In this document: one piece after another, positions 1 through 6,598 of the stretch | Layout of the letters: every line of letters begins with the position of its first letter | How positions within the stretch are numbered: the stretch's first letter is position 1 | Origin: Hyphomicrobiaceae bacterium | GTDB taxonomy: Bacteria > Pseudomonadota > Alphaproteobacteria > Rhizobiales > HXMU1428-3 | Direction: 5' to 3' | Assembly: GCA_028285025.1 (NCBI GenBank) | Contig: JANQQH010000152.1 | Coordinates: forward strand, 1-6,598 | DNA length: 6,598 nt | Program-made: the position numbers and the translations under genes | Notes under the pieces: model-generated | What the model saw: the letters and a program-made list of their open reading frames with translations, nothing else | Databases searched by the model: none | Told to the model about the DNA's origin: nothing

Positions 1-2
1 GA

Positions 3-488
3 CAAAAGAAAGCTTTAGATGTATGTGTTGCTGAGTTGGGCTATGGCAAGCGGGCGCGATGTGACCATTATGCGAGAATTGCTGTGGCTCAAAACACCAG
101 CCGGGTGAAAGCTTCATGCCGCATTGTAGACAAGCAACGCTGGAGCAAGGCGTACAAAAATCATTTTAGATGGTGTTTAACGGCTAAAAAGAAAGAAACA
201 CATTCTGAGCAAGCCGCACGCGAAGCAGCATTGAGGCAATGTTATTCCTATAAAAAAGTAACCTCTGGCCCATGTCACGATTACGCTGAATTAGCAATCA
301 ATCATTTTCGCAAAAACATTGCTAAGGGCTGCGACTTACATGGACCACGTTGGCACAACAATTATCGCCGCCATGTAAGTTGGTGCCGTCGTGCTGGACC
401 AAAACAACGTTCAAAAGAGGCCAATAAGCGCAGATTGACGCTCAAGACATGTCGTTTATTTGGTAAAATTGGCGTCCAATGGCGTTAA
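3..488 (+). CDS. C-terminal part of a basic cysteine-repeat protein of unknown function (5' end outside window)
   Basis: The frame is open to the left edge, so this is the 3' part of a longer gene; the TTG at 36 is not a credible start because coding continues upstream of it (Asp-Val-Cys-Ala-Glu-Leu). Counting that TTG as residue 1, the protein shows a tandem unit of about 70-71 residues. Each unit has Cys, ten residues, Cys-x2-Tyr-Ala-x2-Ala, Cys, Arg-Trp-x3-Tyr-x2-His-x2-Trp-Cys, a Glu/Ala/Arg-rich helix-like stretch, then the next Cys. Matching pairs are C9/C80, C28/C99, R35-W36/R105-W106, Y40/Y110, H43/H113, W46-C47/W116-C117 and C69/C139. A third unit is cut short by the stop. The 150 residues hold 37 Lys/Arg against 9 Asp/Glu. 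I recall the C-x2-YA ... GPRW ... WC pattern from uncharacterised alphaproteobacterial proteins but know no family name. The even cysteine spacing suggests an exported, disulfide-bonded protein, but no signal peptide is visible because the N-terminus is missing. Confidence 0.75.
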   Translation, partial: QKKALDVCVAELGYGKRARCDHYARIAVAQNTSRVKASCRIVDKQRWSKAYKNHFRWCLTAKKKETHSEQAAREAALRQCYSYKKVTSGPCHDYAELAINHFRKNIAKGCDLHGPRWHNNYRRHVSWCRRAGPKQRSKEANKRRLTLKTCRLFGKIGVQWR

Positions 489-530
489 TTACGTGCCGGT
501 ATTTTTTTTAATTTTATATAAAAAATTTTT

Positions 531-564
531 AAAAGCGCCCCGTCCATCGTAACGGGGCGTTTTT
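531..564. terminator. Bidirectional intrinsic terminator between convergent genes
   Basis: A perfect 8-bp GC-rich stem pairs CGCCCCGT at 536-543 with ACGGGGCG at 552-559 around an 8-base loop. It is extended by a G-U pair and by four A-T pairs (531-534 with 561-564). On the + strand it is followed by a T-rich tail and serves the cysteine-repeat gene. On the - strand it is followed by a long T-rich stretch (the complement of 505-534) and serves the IalB gene, whose stop codon overlaps the outer stem. This is a textbook convergent-gene terminator. Confidence 0.9.
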
Positions 565-1138
565 ATTTCAAAGCTTGATAGCCAGCATTAAAACCACTTA
601 AAGAAACGGGGAACCCGATACCAACTTCTGGGGTTTGAAAAATAATAAAGACAGCATTTTTGCCAGTTTTGAATTTTGAAACGATTTGGTCAGTGACCAC
701 CACTTCAGCAATGCACCCAATTTTACCGCATTTCATAAACGGCGCATGCCCCATATCTGCGCTATCAATTTTTAATCCAAGACCCGTAGGCAGCAAGACG
801 CCTAAAGGGGCCACTACCCGCAAAACTTCTTTTTTATTGCTGCGTGAACGCAGGAAAATGACACGCAAGCTGTAATTTGGTCGGGTTTCATCGGTCACAT
901 CTTGCACAAGGGCACATTTTTCAGCAGTTGCACCAGGTGGGGTACCACAACTAACATGCCAATGACCAAATGTTTGGCGCACTTTGAATGACTCGGCCTT
1001 CAATGGGGTGATAACATCCGCCAGGCATGCAAATAAAGCGAAGGATAAAACCAAATAGATCCCAAATGTAGCGTTTTTGGTAATTTTGAACAATTTGGGT
1101 CTCCAAGGGTTGAAAAAGCGCTTAGCGGTACACTTCAT
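563..1138 (-). CDS. IalB-family (invasion-associated locus B) exported protein
   Basis: This 191-residue protein has a basic N-terminus (residues 1-22), a hydrophobic segment at about 24-43, and a plausible signal-peptidase site at Leu-Lys-Ala/Glu-Ser (46-50), so it is probably periplasmic or membrane-anchored. The mature part carries the IalB family pattern: Phe-x2-Trp-x3-Cys (F57, W60, C64), Cys-x-Leu-Val-Gln (C75-Q79), a Val-x-Ala-Pro-Leu-Gly-Val-x-Leu strand (108-116), Gly-Leu-x-Leu-x-Ile-Asp, a Cys-x4-Cys pair (C137, C142), and a C-terminal Leu-x-Gly-Phe (180-183). The start ATG has a GGAG motif about 11 bases upstream. The family is named after a Bartonella erythrocyte-invasion protein, but most alphaproteobacteria carry homologues and the molecular role is unknown. 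It is divergent from coxB, a neighbourhood I recall from Hyphomicrobiales genomes. The paired cysteines suggest two disulfides. A Leu-Phe-Ala-Cys at 35-38 resembles a lipobox only weakly. Confidence 0.88.
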   Translation of the reverse strand: MKCTAKRFFNPWRPKLFKITKNATFGIYLVLSFALFACLADVITPLKAESFKVRQTFGHWHVSCGTPPGATAEKCALVQDVTDETRPNYSLRVIFLRSRSNKKEVLRVVAPLGVLLPTGLGLKIDSADMGHAPFMKCGKIGCIAEVVVTDQIVSKFKTGKNAVFIIFQTPEVGIGFPVSLSGFNAGYQALK

Positions 1139-1387
1139 AATCTTTAAAGCTCCATCTTAGTCTTTTATGGACGTATATTTTTTTTGCTTAAAATTGAATT
1201 AATAGGTCCTGAGCCTAAAAACAATCATGAAATGGCAAACAATTTCGTTTCTGCGGACATTTTAACGTGTTTATTGAATTTATGCATTGTTTGTCTGTTT
1301 CTTCTCCACGCTTAAAGTTTGGCGTTTATTTAACAGATCGCTGGAAATTCAGGCTAAAGTTGGACCCTACGATTATTTGTCATTAGC

Positions 1388-1403
1388 CCTTTTGCCTAAA
1401 AGG
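1388..1403. repeat. Short hairpin CCTTTT / AAAAGG
   Basis: CCTTTT at 1388-1393 pairs perfectly with AAAAGG at 1398-1403 around a GCCT loop. It is followed on the + strand by a T-rich stretch (1406-1413), so it could act as a weak terminator or leader structure. An alternative pairing exists: CCCTTTT at 1387-1393 can instead pair with AAAAGGG at about 1423-1429. That mutually exclusive arrangement is noted but unproven. Confidence 0.3.
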
Positions 1404-1611
1404 AGTTATTTTTGTGTTGCCAAAAAGGGGTATTTTCAGCTTTTTTTCCTCTGCGACAAAGGAAAAGTTCTTATGTGGAGTTGCCAAAGGGCTTGATAGG
1501 ATGTAAAGCATAATTTCAAACATGAAACAGCCCATTGTCAAATAATGTTGGCAAACCTATGGCAATTACCTGTAAAGGTTTTTGGCTAACTTACGTGTTT
1601 CTGTTTTGTCG

Positions 1612-1644
1612 GGCCTTTTTTAAGATAGCGCAGCTCTTGAGGCC
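1612..1644. repeat. Imperfect inverted repeat in cox leader
   Basis: GGCCT at 1612-1616 pairs with AGGCC at 1640-1644, and inside it AAGA (1622-1625) pairs with TCTT (1635-1638), with a short GC/GC pair closing the loop. The unpaired T run (1617-1621) makes it imperfect. It lies about 155 bases upstream of the coxB start. It may be leader RNA structure or chance. Confidence 0.25.
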
Positions 1645-1786
1645 TAAAAGGTTTTAAAATGCCAACAAAATAAATAAAAATTAGCTGCAGGGGTGGTCTT
1701 CATCATTGGCCTTTCTAGTTGGTTTTTAGCGCACTTATAAGTTAGCTTGGGCTTAATTCAGTCTTGGCAAGGCAAAGTTTAATTTC

Positions 1787-1792
1787 AGGGAG
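1787..1792 (+). promoter_or_regulatory. Ribosome binding site of coxB (decides the start)
   Basis: AGGGAG ends 7 bases before the ATG at 1800. It supports the ATG at 1800 over the in-frame TTG at 1764, which has no such motif and would put twelve extra residues in front of the signal peptide. Confidence 0.8.
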
Positions 1793-1799
1793 CTATTTG

Positions 1800-2708
1800 A
1801 TGGACTTGGGGTTCAAAAATAAAATCAGACTTATAGCTGTGGCTTTTGGTTCTGTTTTAATAATGATATCAGGCTTTTCTGCCCCGGCTTTTGCCGAACA
1901 GGGGCATGCGAAGGAATGGCAGTTGGGATTATCAAAATCTGTCACCCCGATTATGGACCAAATTATTGAATTTCATAATTTACTTTTAATCATCATCACC
2001 GTGATATCAATATTTGTATTGGCATTGTTACTATATGTCATGATAAAGTTTAATGAAAAAGCCAATCCAGTCCCGTCCAAAACGAGCCATAGTACGGCGC
2101 TTGAGTTTGCTTGGACAGTGGTGCCGATCTTAATTTTAGTTTTTATCTCAATTCCTTCCTGGCGGTTGCTTTCAGCCCAATATGATTTTCCCAAAGCAGA
2201 TGTGACAATAAAAGCCATTGGCCAACAATGGTATTGGGATTATGAATATCTAGATCTTGATGAAGAGATTTTCTTTAGTGCCAACCGTGTCGAAGACAGT
2301 GACTTAAAGCCTGGGCAACCACGACTATTGGCAACAGATTATGCCATGGTGGTGCCGGTCAATAAAGTGGTCCATGTGTTGCTAACAGCTGACCCAACAG
2401 GGGTTATCCATAACTGGACTGTTCCAAGTTTTGGGGTCAAAGCAGATGCGGTGCCAGGCCGAGTTACTAGAGTTTGGTTTAAAGCCCGCAAGACAGGCAC
2501 GTATTACGGTCAGTGTTCTGAGTTGTGCGGTAAAGACCATGCCTTCATGCCAATTGAAGTGAAAGTGGTCACTGAAAAAGAATATAAAAACTGGTTGAAA
2601 TGGGCCGCTGAAGAGCATGCCAACAAGGATAGCATTGATGATGGCGTGCACTTTGCGATTAAAAAGCAAGAGCAAGGCTCTGCTATCGTTAAACTGGTGA
2701 ACAAATAA
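1800..2708 (+). CDS. coxB: Cytochrome c oxidase subunit II (aa3 type)
   Basis: CoxB receives electrons from cytochrome c at the binuclear CuA centre and passes them to heme a in CoxA. From the ATG at 1800 it is 302 residues. Residues 1-32 form a signal peptide ending Ala-Phe-Ala before Glu33. Two transmembrane helices follow at about 60-83 and 102-122, giving the usual hairpin with the cupredoxin domain in the periplasm. The aromatic electron-entry patch Gln-Trp-Tyr-Trp-Asp-Tyr-Glu-Tyr is at 143-150. All CuA ligands are visible: H204 (in His-Asn-Trp), then C239, E241 (backbone), C243, H247 and M250 in Cys-Ser-Glu-Leu-Cys-Gly-x2-His-x2-Met. A charged C-terminal tail of about 45 residues follows the cupredoxin domain, and no cytochrome c domain is fused. 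It is the first gene of the operon, 49 bases ahead of coxA. Earlier in-frame TTG codons at 1764 and 1797 are rejected in favour of the well-spaced AGGGAG and ATG. Confidence 0.97.
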   Translation: MDLGFKNKIRLIAVAFGSVLIMISGFSAPAFAEQGHAKEWQLGLSKSVTPIMDQIIEFHNLLLIIITVISIFVLALLLYVMIKFNEKANPVPSKTSHSTALEFAWTVVPILILVFISIPSWRLLSAQYDFPKADVTIKAIGQQWYWDYEYLDLDEEIFFSANRVEDSDLKPGQPRLLATDYAMVVPVNKVVHVLLTADPTGVIHNWTVPSFGVKADAVPGRVTRVWFKARKTGTYYGQCSELCGKDHAFMPIEVKVVTEKEYKNWLKWAAEEHANKDSIDDGVHFAIKKQEQGSAIVKLVNK

Positions 2709-2736
2709 AATATAAAAATAATAGAGTATTTCTTGA

Positions 2737-4353
<1,617 letters not shown>

Positions 4354-4368
4354 ATTAAAAGCTACCCC

Positions 4369-4400
4369 CCTGGCGTTTGAGCTTTCATTCAAGCGCCAGG
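4369..4400 (+). promoter_or_regulatory. Strong intercistronic hairpin between coxA and ctaB
   Basis: A 12-bp stem (4369-4380 with 4389-4400) has one internal G-U pair and an 8-base loop, and starts 15 bases after the coxA stop. The outer seven pairs, CCTGGCG with CGCCAGG, are GC-rich. Only a weak Cys-Cys-like CCATTTG follows rather than a T run, so it is a poor intrinsic terminator. More likely it stabilises the 3' end of the coxBA transcript or partly attenuates read-through, giving less message for the assembly genes than for the structural subunits. That role is inferred from position. Confidence 0.75.
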
Positions 4401-4433
4401 CCATTTGCATATTGTAACATTATTTGGATTTGT

Positions 4434-4438
4434 GAAGG
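4434..4438 (+). promoter_or_regulatory. Probable ribosome binding site of ctaB
   Basis: GAAGG ends 11 bases before ATG 4450, a rather long spacing. It favours the ATG over the in-frame GTG at 4432 or TTG at 4405, neither of which has a motif upstream; the TTG lies just outside the coxA hairpin. Confidence 0.5.
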
Positions 4439-4449
4439 TCCGTTTTTTT

Positions 4450-5406
4450 ATGAGTGATGTCAGCTTGAATTTTCAAGATCATGTATCTCCTCAAACCACT
4501 GGAGGTGAGGTGCAAGATTATGTGGCGCTTTTAAAGCCGCGGGTGATGTCACTTGTTGTGTTTACAAGCGTTGTCGGTCTGGCTCTGGCCCCAGGACCAA
4601 TCCACCCTTTTTTAGGATTTGTTGCGGTACTGGCAATAGCTGTGGGGGCGGGCGCTTCAGGCGCATTGAACATGTGGTTTGACGCAGACATTGACGGTGC
4701 CATGCAGCGCACAGCCGCCAGGCCCATTCCGCGCGGACGTGTGAGCAAAGATGAGGCTTTGGCCCTTGGGGTTGTTCTAAGCGCATTTTCTATTTTGGTA
4801 CTAGGGCTTGCCACCAATTGGATTGCAGCTGGGTTATTAGCCCTTACCATTGGGTTTTATTTGTTTGTTTACACCATGTGGCTCAAACGCAAAACGCCAC
4901 AAAACATTGTGATTGGCGGGGCAGCAGGTGCCTTTCCACCAATGATAGGCTGGACCGCAGTAACCGGTACAGTGTCTCTTGAAAGCATAATTTTGTTTTT
5001 GATCATCTTTATGTGGACCCCGCCTCATTTTTGGGCGTTGGCATTGTATCGCTGCCGCGACTATACCCGCGTTGGCGTGCCAATGTTACCTGTGGTTGAA
5101 GGACCAGATAGCACCCGCACACATATTTTAGTCTACAGCGTGATTTTATGCGCAGTTAGCCTTCTGCCTGCCTTTATCGGGCTTGGCGGCGTGTTATACT
5201 TGTTTGCAAGCAGTGCTTTGGGCGCGGCCTTCCTGTATTACGCCTGGCAAGTTTACTGTGTGCGCCATGGAGACAAGGCAGATAAGACCGCCAAACGCCT
5301 GTTTGTTTTTTCTATTTTTTACTTGTTTGCTCTATATTTGGTATTGTTGCTTGAAGGCATCGTGCCAGGGATAATGATGCCGACAGGTTTTGATTTTAAA
5401 GTGTGA
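4450..5406 (+). CDS. ctaB: Protoheme IX farnesyltransferase (heme O synthase)
   Basis: CtaB (COX10 homologue) transfers a farnesyl group from farnesyl diphosphate to the 2-vinyl of protoheme, making heme O, which heme A synthase then oxidises to heme A for this oxidase. It is a polytopic inner-membrane UbiA-superfamily protein. From ATG 4450 it is 318 residues, within the usual size range. The N-terminal Tyr-x-x-Leu-Leu-Lys-Pro-Arg-Val motif (24-32) opens the domain. The prenyl-diphosphate and Mg2+ binding motif N74-x3-D78-x3-D82 is followed by Gln-Arg-Thr-Ala-Ala-Arg-Pro-Ile-Pro (86-94). The second conserved loop has Lys-Arg-Lys-Thr-Pro-Gln-Asn (146-152), Pro-Pro-His-Phe-Trp (191-195) and Asp-Tyr-x-Arg-x-Gly-x-Pro-Met-x-Pro (204-214). 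Its TGA shares one base with the start of the next gene, so the two are translationally coupled. Heme A synthase is not in the window. Confidence 0.96.
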   Translation: MSDVSLNFQDHVSPQTTGGEVQDYVALLKPRVMSLVVFTSVVGLALAPGPIHPFLGFVAVLAIAVGAGASGALNMWFDADIDGAMQRTAARPIPRGRVSKDEALALGVVLSAFSILVLGLATNWIAAGLLALTIGFYLFVYTMWLKRKTPQNIVIGGAAGAFPPMIGWTAVTGTVSLESIILFLIIFMWTPPHFWALALYRCRDYTRVGVPMLPVVEGPDSTRTHILVYSVILCAVSLLPAFIGLGGVLYLFASSALGAAFLYYAWQVYCVRHGDKADKTAKRLFVFSIFYLFALYLVLLLEGIVPGIMMPTGFDFKV

Positions 5407-5549
5407 TGCGTTTTATGAAAGAAGATGAGGTTAAAAAAAGAAATCGCCGCTCGATCGTTATTGGTTTGATTTTGTTAGCATTCGCGATTTTGTTTTATGC
5501 CATCACCATAATCCGGCTGGGCGGTGATGTTTTTAACCGTCCATTATAG
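5406..5549 (+). CDS. coxF: CoxF-like small membrane protein, probable oxidase assembly factor
   Basis: This short gene encodes 47 residues. Its ATG at 5406 overlaps the ctaB TGA by one base, indicating translation by re-initiation; no independent ribosome site is seen. The N-terminus is charged (Lys, Glu, Asp, then Lys-Lys-Arg-Asn-Arg-Arg at 10-15). One transmembrane helix spans about 16-35, and the peptide ends Phe-Tyr-Ala-Ile-Thr-Ile-Ile-Arg-Leu-Gly-Gly ... Asn-Arg-Pro-Leu. The Phe-Tyr-x-x-Thr-Ile-x-Arg-Leu-Gly core and Asn-Arg-Pro-Leu-like end resemble the peptides labelled CoxF in alphaproteobacterial cox operons, always between ctaB and ctaG. By the positive-inside rule the N-terminus is cytoplasmic. 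Its function is not established; an oxidase-assembly role is inferred from position. An alternative start at Met4 (5415) would trim only three residues. Confidence 0.82.
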   Translation: MRFMKEDEVKKRNRRSIVIGLILLAFAILFYAITIIRLGGDVFNRPL

Positions 5550-5574
5550 ATAAACAATTGAAGTTAAAGTTTAA

Positions 5575-6165
5575 ATGGTAAAAAAAACAGACCTAAAATT
5601 GCCTCAAGAAGCAGAAACACCCAACCATAAAAGGGTTGTGGTGCCGTTGTTATTGGTGCTTACATTTATGGGCGGTGTGGTTGTTTATTCGCCAGAGCTT
5701 TACAATATGTTTTGCGCCGCCACTGGCTATGGTGGCACAACACAGCGTGTTGAACAAGACAGTGGCGTGGTGCTCGATGAACAAATTACCGTAAGGTTTG
5801 ATGCCACTGTTTCAAAAGCATTAAATTGGGAATTTAAGCCAGTTCAGCGCTCAGTCAAGGTGCGCATTGGCGAGACAGTTGTGGCAAAATATACGGCTAA
5901 GAATCTGGATGAAAAGGCGATTGTTGGCTCTGCAACTTACAATGTAACACCTGAAATTGCAGGCAGTTTTTTTAACAAAATTCAGTGTTTTTGTTTTATA
6001 GAGCAACGTTTAGAAGCCGGTGAACAAGGTGAAATGCCAGTAAGCTTTTATGTCGATCCTGAAATCGTAACGGATAAAAGCGGCAGGCGGTTAAAAGAGA
6101 TTACTTTATCTTATGTGTTTTATGCAAAGAAACAACCCATGAAAGCCGCACATATAGTACGTTAA
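5575..6165 (+). CDS. ctaG: Cytochrome c oxidase assembly protein CtaG (Cox11 family), CuB insertion
   Basis: CtaG/Cox11 is a membrane-anchored periplasmic copper chaperone needed to form the CuB centre of subunit I. The product is 196 residues, typical for bacterial members. A cytoplasmic N-terminal tail (1-20) is followed by one transmembrane helix at about 21-38 and then Tyr-x2-Phe-Cys-x2-Thr-Gly-x2-Gly-Thr-Thr-Gln with the conserved C47. The immunoglobulin-like domain carries Ala-Thr-Tyr-Asn-Val-Thr-Pro (120-126) and the copper motif Cys-Phe-Cys-Phe at C138 and C140, followed by Ile-Glu-Gln. It then has Met-Pro-Val-x-Phe-Tyr-Val-Asp-Pro and ends with Ile-Thr-Leu-Ser-Tyr-x-Phe-Tyr. All three copper-related cysteines are therefore present. 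It begins 25 bases after the coxF-like stop, with only a weak purine-rich stretch as a ribosome site. It belongs to the Cox11 family, not the unrelated multi-span CtaG of Bacillus. Confidence 0.97.
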   Translation: MVKKTDLKLPQEAETPNHKRVVVPLLLVLTFMGGVVVYSPELYNMFCAATGYGGTTQRVEQDSGVVLDEQITVRFDATVSKALNWEFKPVQRSVKVRIGETVVAKYTAKNLDEKAIVGSATYNVTPEIAGSFFNKIQCFCFIEQRLEAGEQGEMPVSFYVDPEIVTDKSGRRLKEITLSYVFYAKKQPMKAAHIVR

Positions 6166-6227
6166 GTGAGTGGTAGGTGAAGATAATTGATATTAGCACA
6201 AGATAAAAGTGAGAATTGTTTTTAAGG

Positions 6228-6244
6228 TGAGCTGGCGGAGCTCA
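6228..6244. repeat. Small hairpin in the ctaG-coxC gap
   Basis: TGAGCT at 6228-6233 pairs with AGCTCA at 6239-6244 around a GGCGG loop. An AT-rich stretch follows that includes the palindrome AATTTAAATT (6245-6254). The T run needed for a good terminator is missing. It could be an mRNA-processing or stability element in the otherwise featureless 135-base gap before coxC. Confidence 0.35.
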
Positions 6245-6287
6245 AATTTAAATTATTTAAAGATGTGCATTTGGGGCACGAATTATT

Positions 6288-6292
6288 AGGAG
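6288..6292 (+). promoter_or_regulatory. Ribosome binding site of coxC
   Basis: AGGAG ends 8 bases before ATG 6301. It is as strong as the coxA site and clearly stronger than anything ahead of ctaG or the coxF-like gene, in line with a high demand for the structural subunits. Confidence 0.85.
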
Positions 6293-6300
6293 ACATATAG

Positions 6301-6598
6301 ATGGGTGACTCGCACGCAAAAAACCATGATTATCATCTCGTGGAACCAAGTCCATGGCCAATTGTGGGGTCTATTTCTGCTTTTGTATTGGCGATTGGTG
6401 CTATTCAATTAATGAGAAATGACAACGCAGCCGTACTGGGCGTTGGTTTTGGCCTTGTTTTGTTGACCATGTTTTTGTGGTGGCGTGATGTAATTCGTGA
6501 AGCTGAAAAATTTGGTGATCACACTCCCGTGGTTCAAATCCATAAACGCTATGGCATGATTTTATTCATTGCCTCAGAAGTTATGTTTTTCGTAGCCT
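6301..6598 (+). CDS. coxC: Cytochrome c oxidase subunit III, N-terminal part (runs off right edge)
   Basis: CoxC is the third core subunit of the aa3 oxidase; it has no redox cofactor but stabilises CoxA and supports proton uptake through the D-channel. Only the first 99 codons plus one base lie in the window, out of a usual length of roughly 260-300. Visible are the N-terminal His-Asp-Tyr-His-Leu-Val-x-Pro-Ser-Pro-Trp-Pro (9-20), transmembrane helix 1 (about 20-38) and helix 2 (about 43-61). Next comes Trp-Trp-Arg-Asp-Val-Ile-Arg-Glu (60-67), Gly-Asp-His-Thr-Pro-Val-Val (72-78) and Arg-Tyr-Gly-Met-x-Leu-Phe-Ile-Ala-Ser-Glu-Val-Met-Phe-Phe (83-97). E93 in that last motif matches the membrane carboxylate that reacts with DCCD in the family. 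The frame is uninterrupted to the window end. In related genomes DUF983 and SURF1 genes usually follow. Confidence 0.95.
   Translation, partial: MGDSHAKNHDYHLVEPSPWPIVGSISAFVLAIGAIQLMRNDNAAVLGVGFGLVLLTMFLWWRDVIREAEKFGDHTPVVQIHKRYGMILFIASEVMFFVA

Larger units (their letters stand above)
1139..1799. other. Long divergent intergenic region (ialB / coxB), no convincing gene
   Basis: These 661 bases separate the IalB gene (-) from coxB (+) and must contain both promoters. I see no tRNA, no protein-coding frame with a ribosome site and no insertion sequence. It does contain several short inverted repeats (1388-1403, 1553-1581, 1612-1644) and the repeated element GCCTAAAAGG (1394-1403 and 1642-1651) with looser relatives. 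No clear -35/-10 pair or FNR/FixK-type palindrome could be assigned by eye. The length suggests a long 5' leader for the cox mRNA, a small RNA, or a decayed gene. Confidence 0.6.

Noticed and set aside
660..875. Open frame on the + strand inside the IalB gene
   Set aside because: It is antisense to a gene with clear family motifs and has no ribosome site or recognisable protein character.
1016..1036. Lipoprotein signal (Leu-Phe-Ala-Cys) in the IalB-family protein
   Set aside because: Phe at the -2 position and the long N-terminal region are poor for a lipobox, and an ordinary cleavage site Lys-Ala/Glu follows.
1287..1496. 69-residue open frame in the divergent spacer
   Set aside because: It starts with TTG, lacks a ribosome site, resembles no family, and has the Phe/Leu/Lys-rich make-up expected of translated AT-rich spacer.
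1493..1506. FNR/FixK-type site starting at TTGAT
   Set aside because: The second half-site does not match ATCAA at the required spacing.
1736..1741. TATAAG as a cox promoter -10 box
   Set aside because: No acceptable -35 hexamer lies 16-18 bases upstream, so I do not call a promoter.
1764..1799. Extended coxB N-terminus from TTG 1764
   Set aside because: The AGGGAG motif lies inside this extension at the right distance from ATG 1800, and the signal peptide begins naturally there.
2382..2675. Antisense open frame over coxB (and similar ones over coxA and ctaB, e.g. 4518-4850)
   Set aside because: These are shadows of strongly conserved coding sequence on the other strand, with no start signals of their own.
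4405..4449. Extended ctaB N-terminus from TTG 4405
   Set aside because: It begins right beside the coxA hairpin without a ribosome site and adds 15 residues unlike the family; ATG 4450 fits better.
6187..6215. Internal promoter before coxC starting with TTGATA
   Set aside because: There is no -10-like hexamer at 16-18 bases spacing.

Overview
The window is a piece of an alphaproteobacterial chromosome carrying most of the aa3-type cytochrome c oxidase (complex IV) operon. In order on the + strand it holds coxB (subunit II), coxA (subunit I), ctaB (heme O synthase), a 47-residue CoxF-like membrane protein, ctaG (Cox11-type CuB insertion chaperone) and the first 99 codons of coxC (subunit III), which runs off the right edge. 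The gene order, the tiny coxF-like gene between ctaB and ctaG, and a divergent IalB-family gene upstream of coxB together point to Alphaproteobacteria, most like the Hyphomicrobiales (Rhizobiales) arrangement. Base composition is AT-leaning for that group. I cannot name a genus.

Layout. 1-488: the 3' part of a very basic, cysteine-repeat protein of unknown function on the + strand. 489-562: convergent intergenic space with a bidirectional hairpin terminator. 563-1138 (-): an exported IalB-family protein. 1139-1799: a 661-base divergent spacer with no convincing gene; it must hold the ialB and cox promoters and contains several small hairpins and a repeated GCCTAAAAGG element. 1800-2708 coxB, 2758-4353 coxA, then a strong 12-bp hairpin in the coxA-ctaB gap, 4450-5406 ctaB, 5406-5549 coxF-like (overlapping the ctaB stop by one base), 5575-6165 ctaG, a 135-base gap, and 6301-6598 coxC (partial).

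How the genes work together. CoxA, CoxB and CoxC form the core of a proton-pumping heme-copper oxidase. All redox-centre ligands that can be checked are present (CuA in CoxB; heme a, heme a3 and CuB ligands plus the cross-linked Tyr in CoxA), so the enzyme looks functional and of the A1 (mitochondrial-like) type. CtaB supplies heme O, the precursor of heme A. CtaG delivers copper to CuB. The CoxF-like peptide is a probable single-span assembly factor. Heme A synthase and SURF1 are not in the window. The cox operon itself is conventional. The parts least explained are the cysteine-repeat protein at the left edge, the long divergent leader, and the persistent neighbourhood of an IalB protein with oxidase genes.
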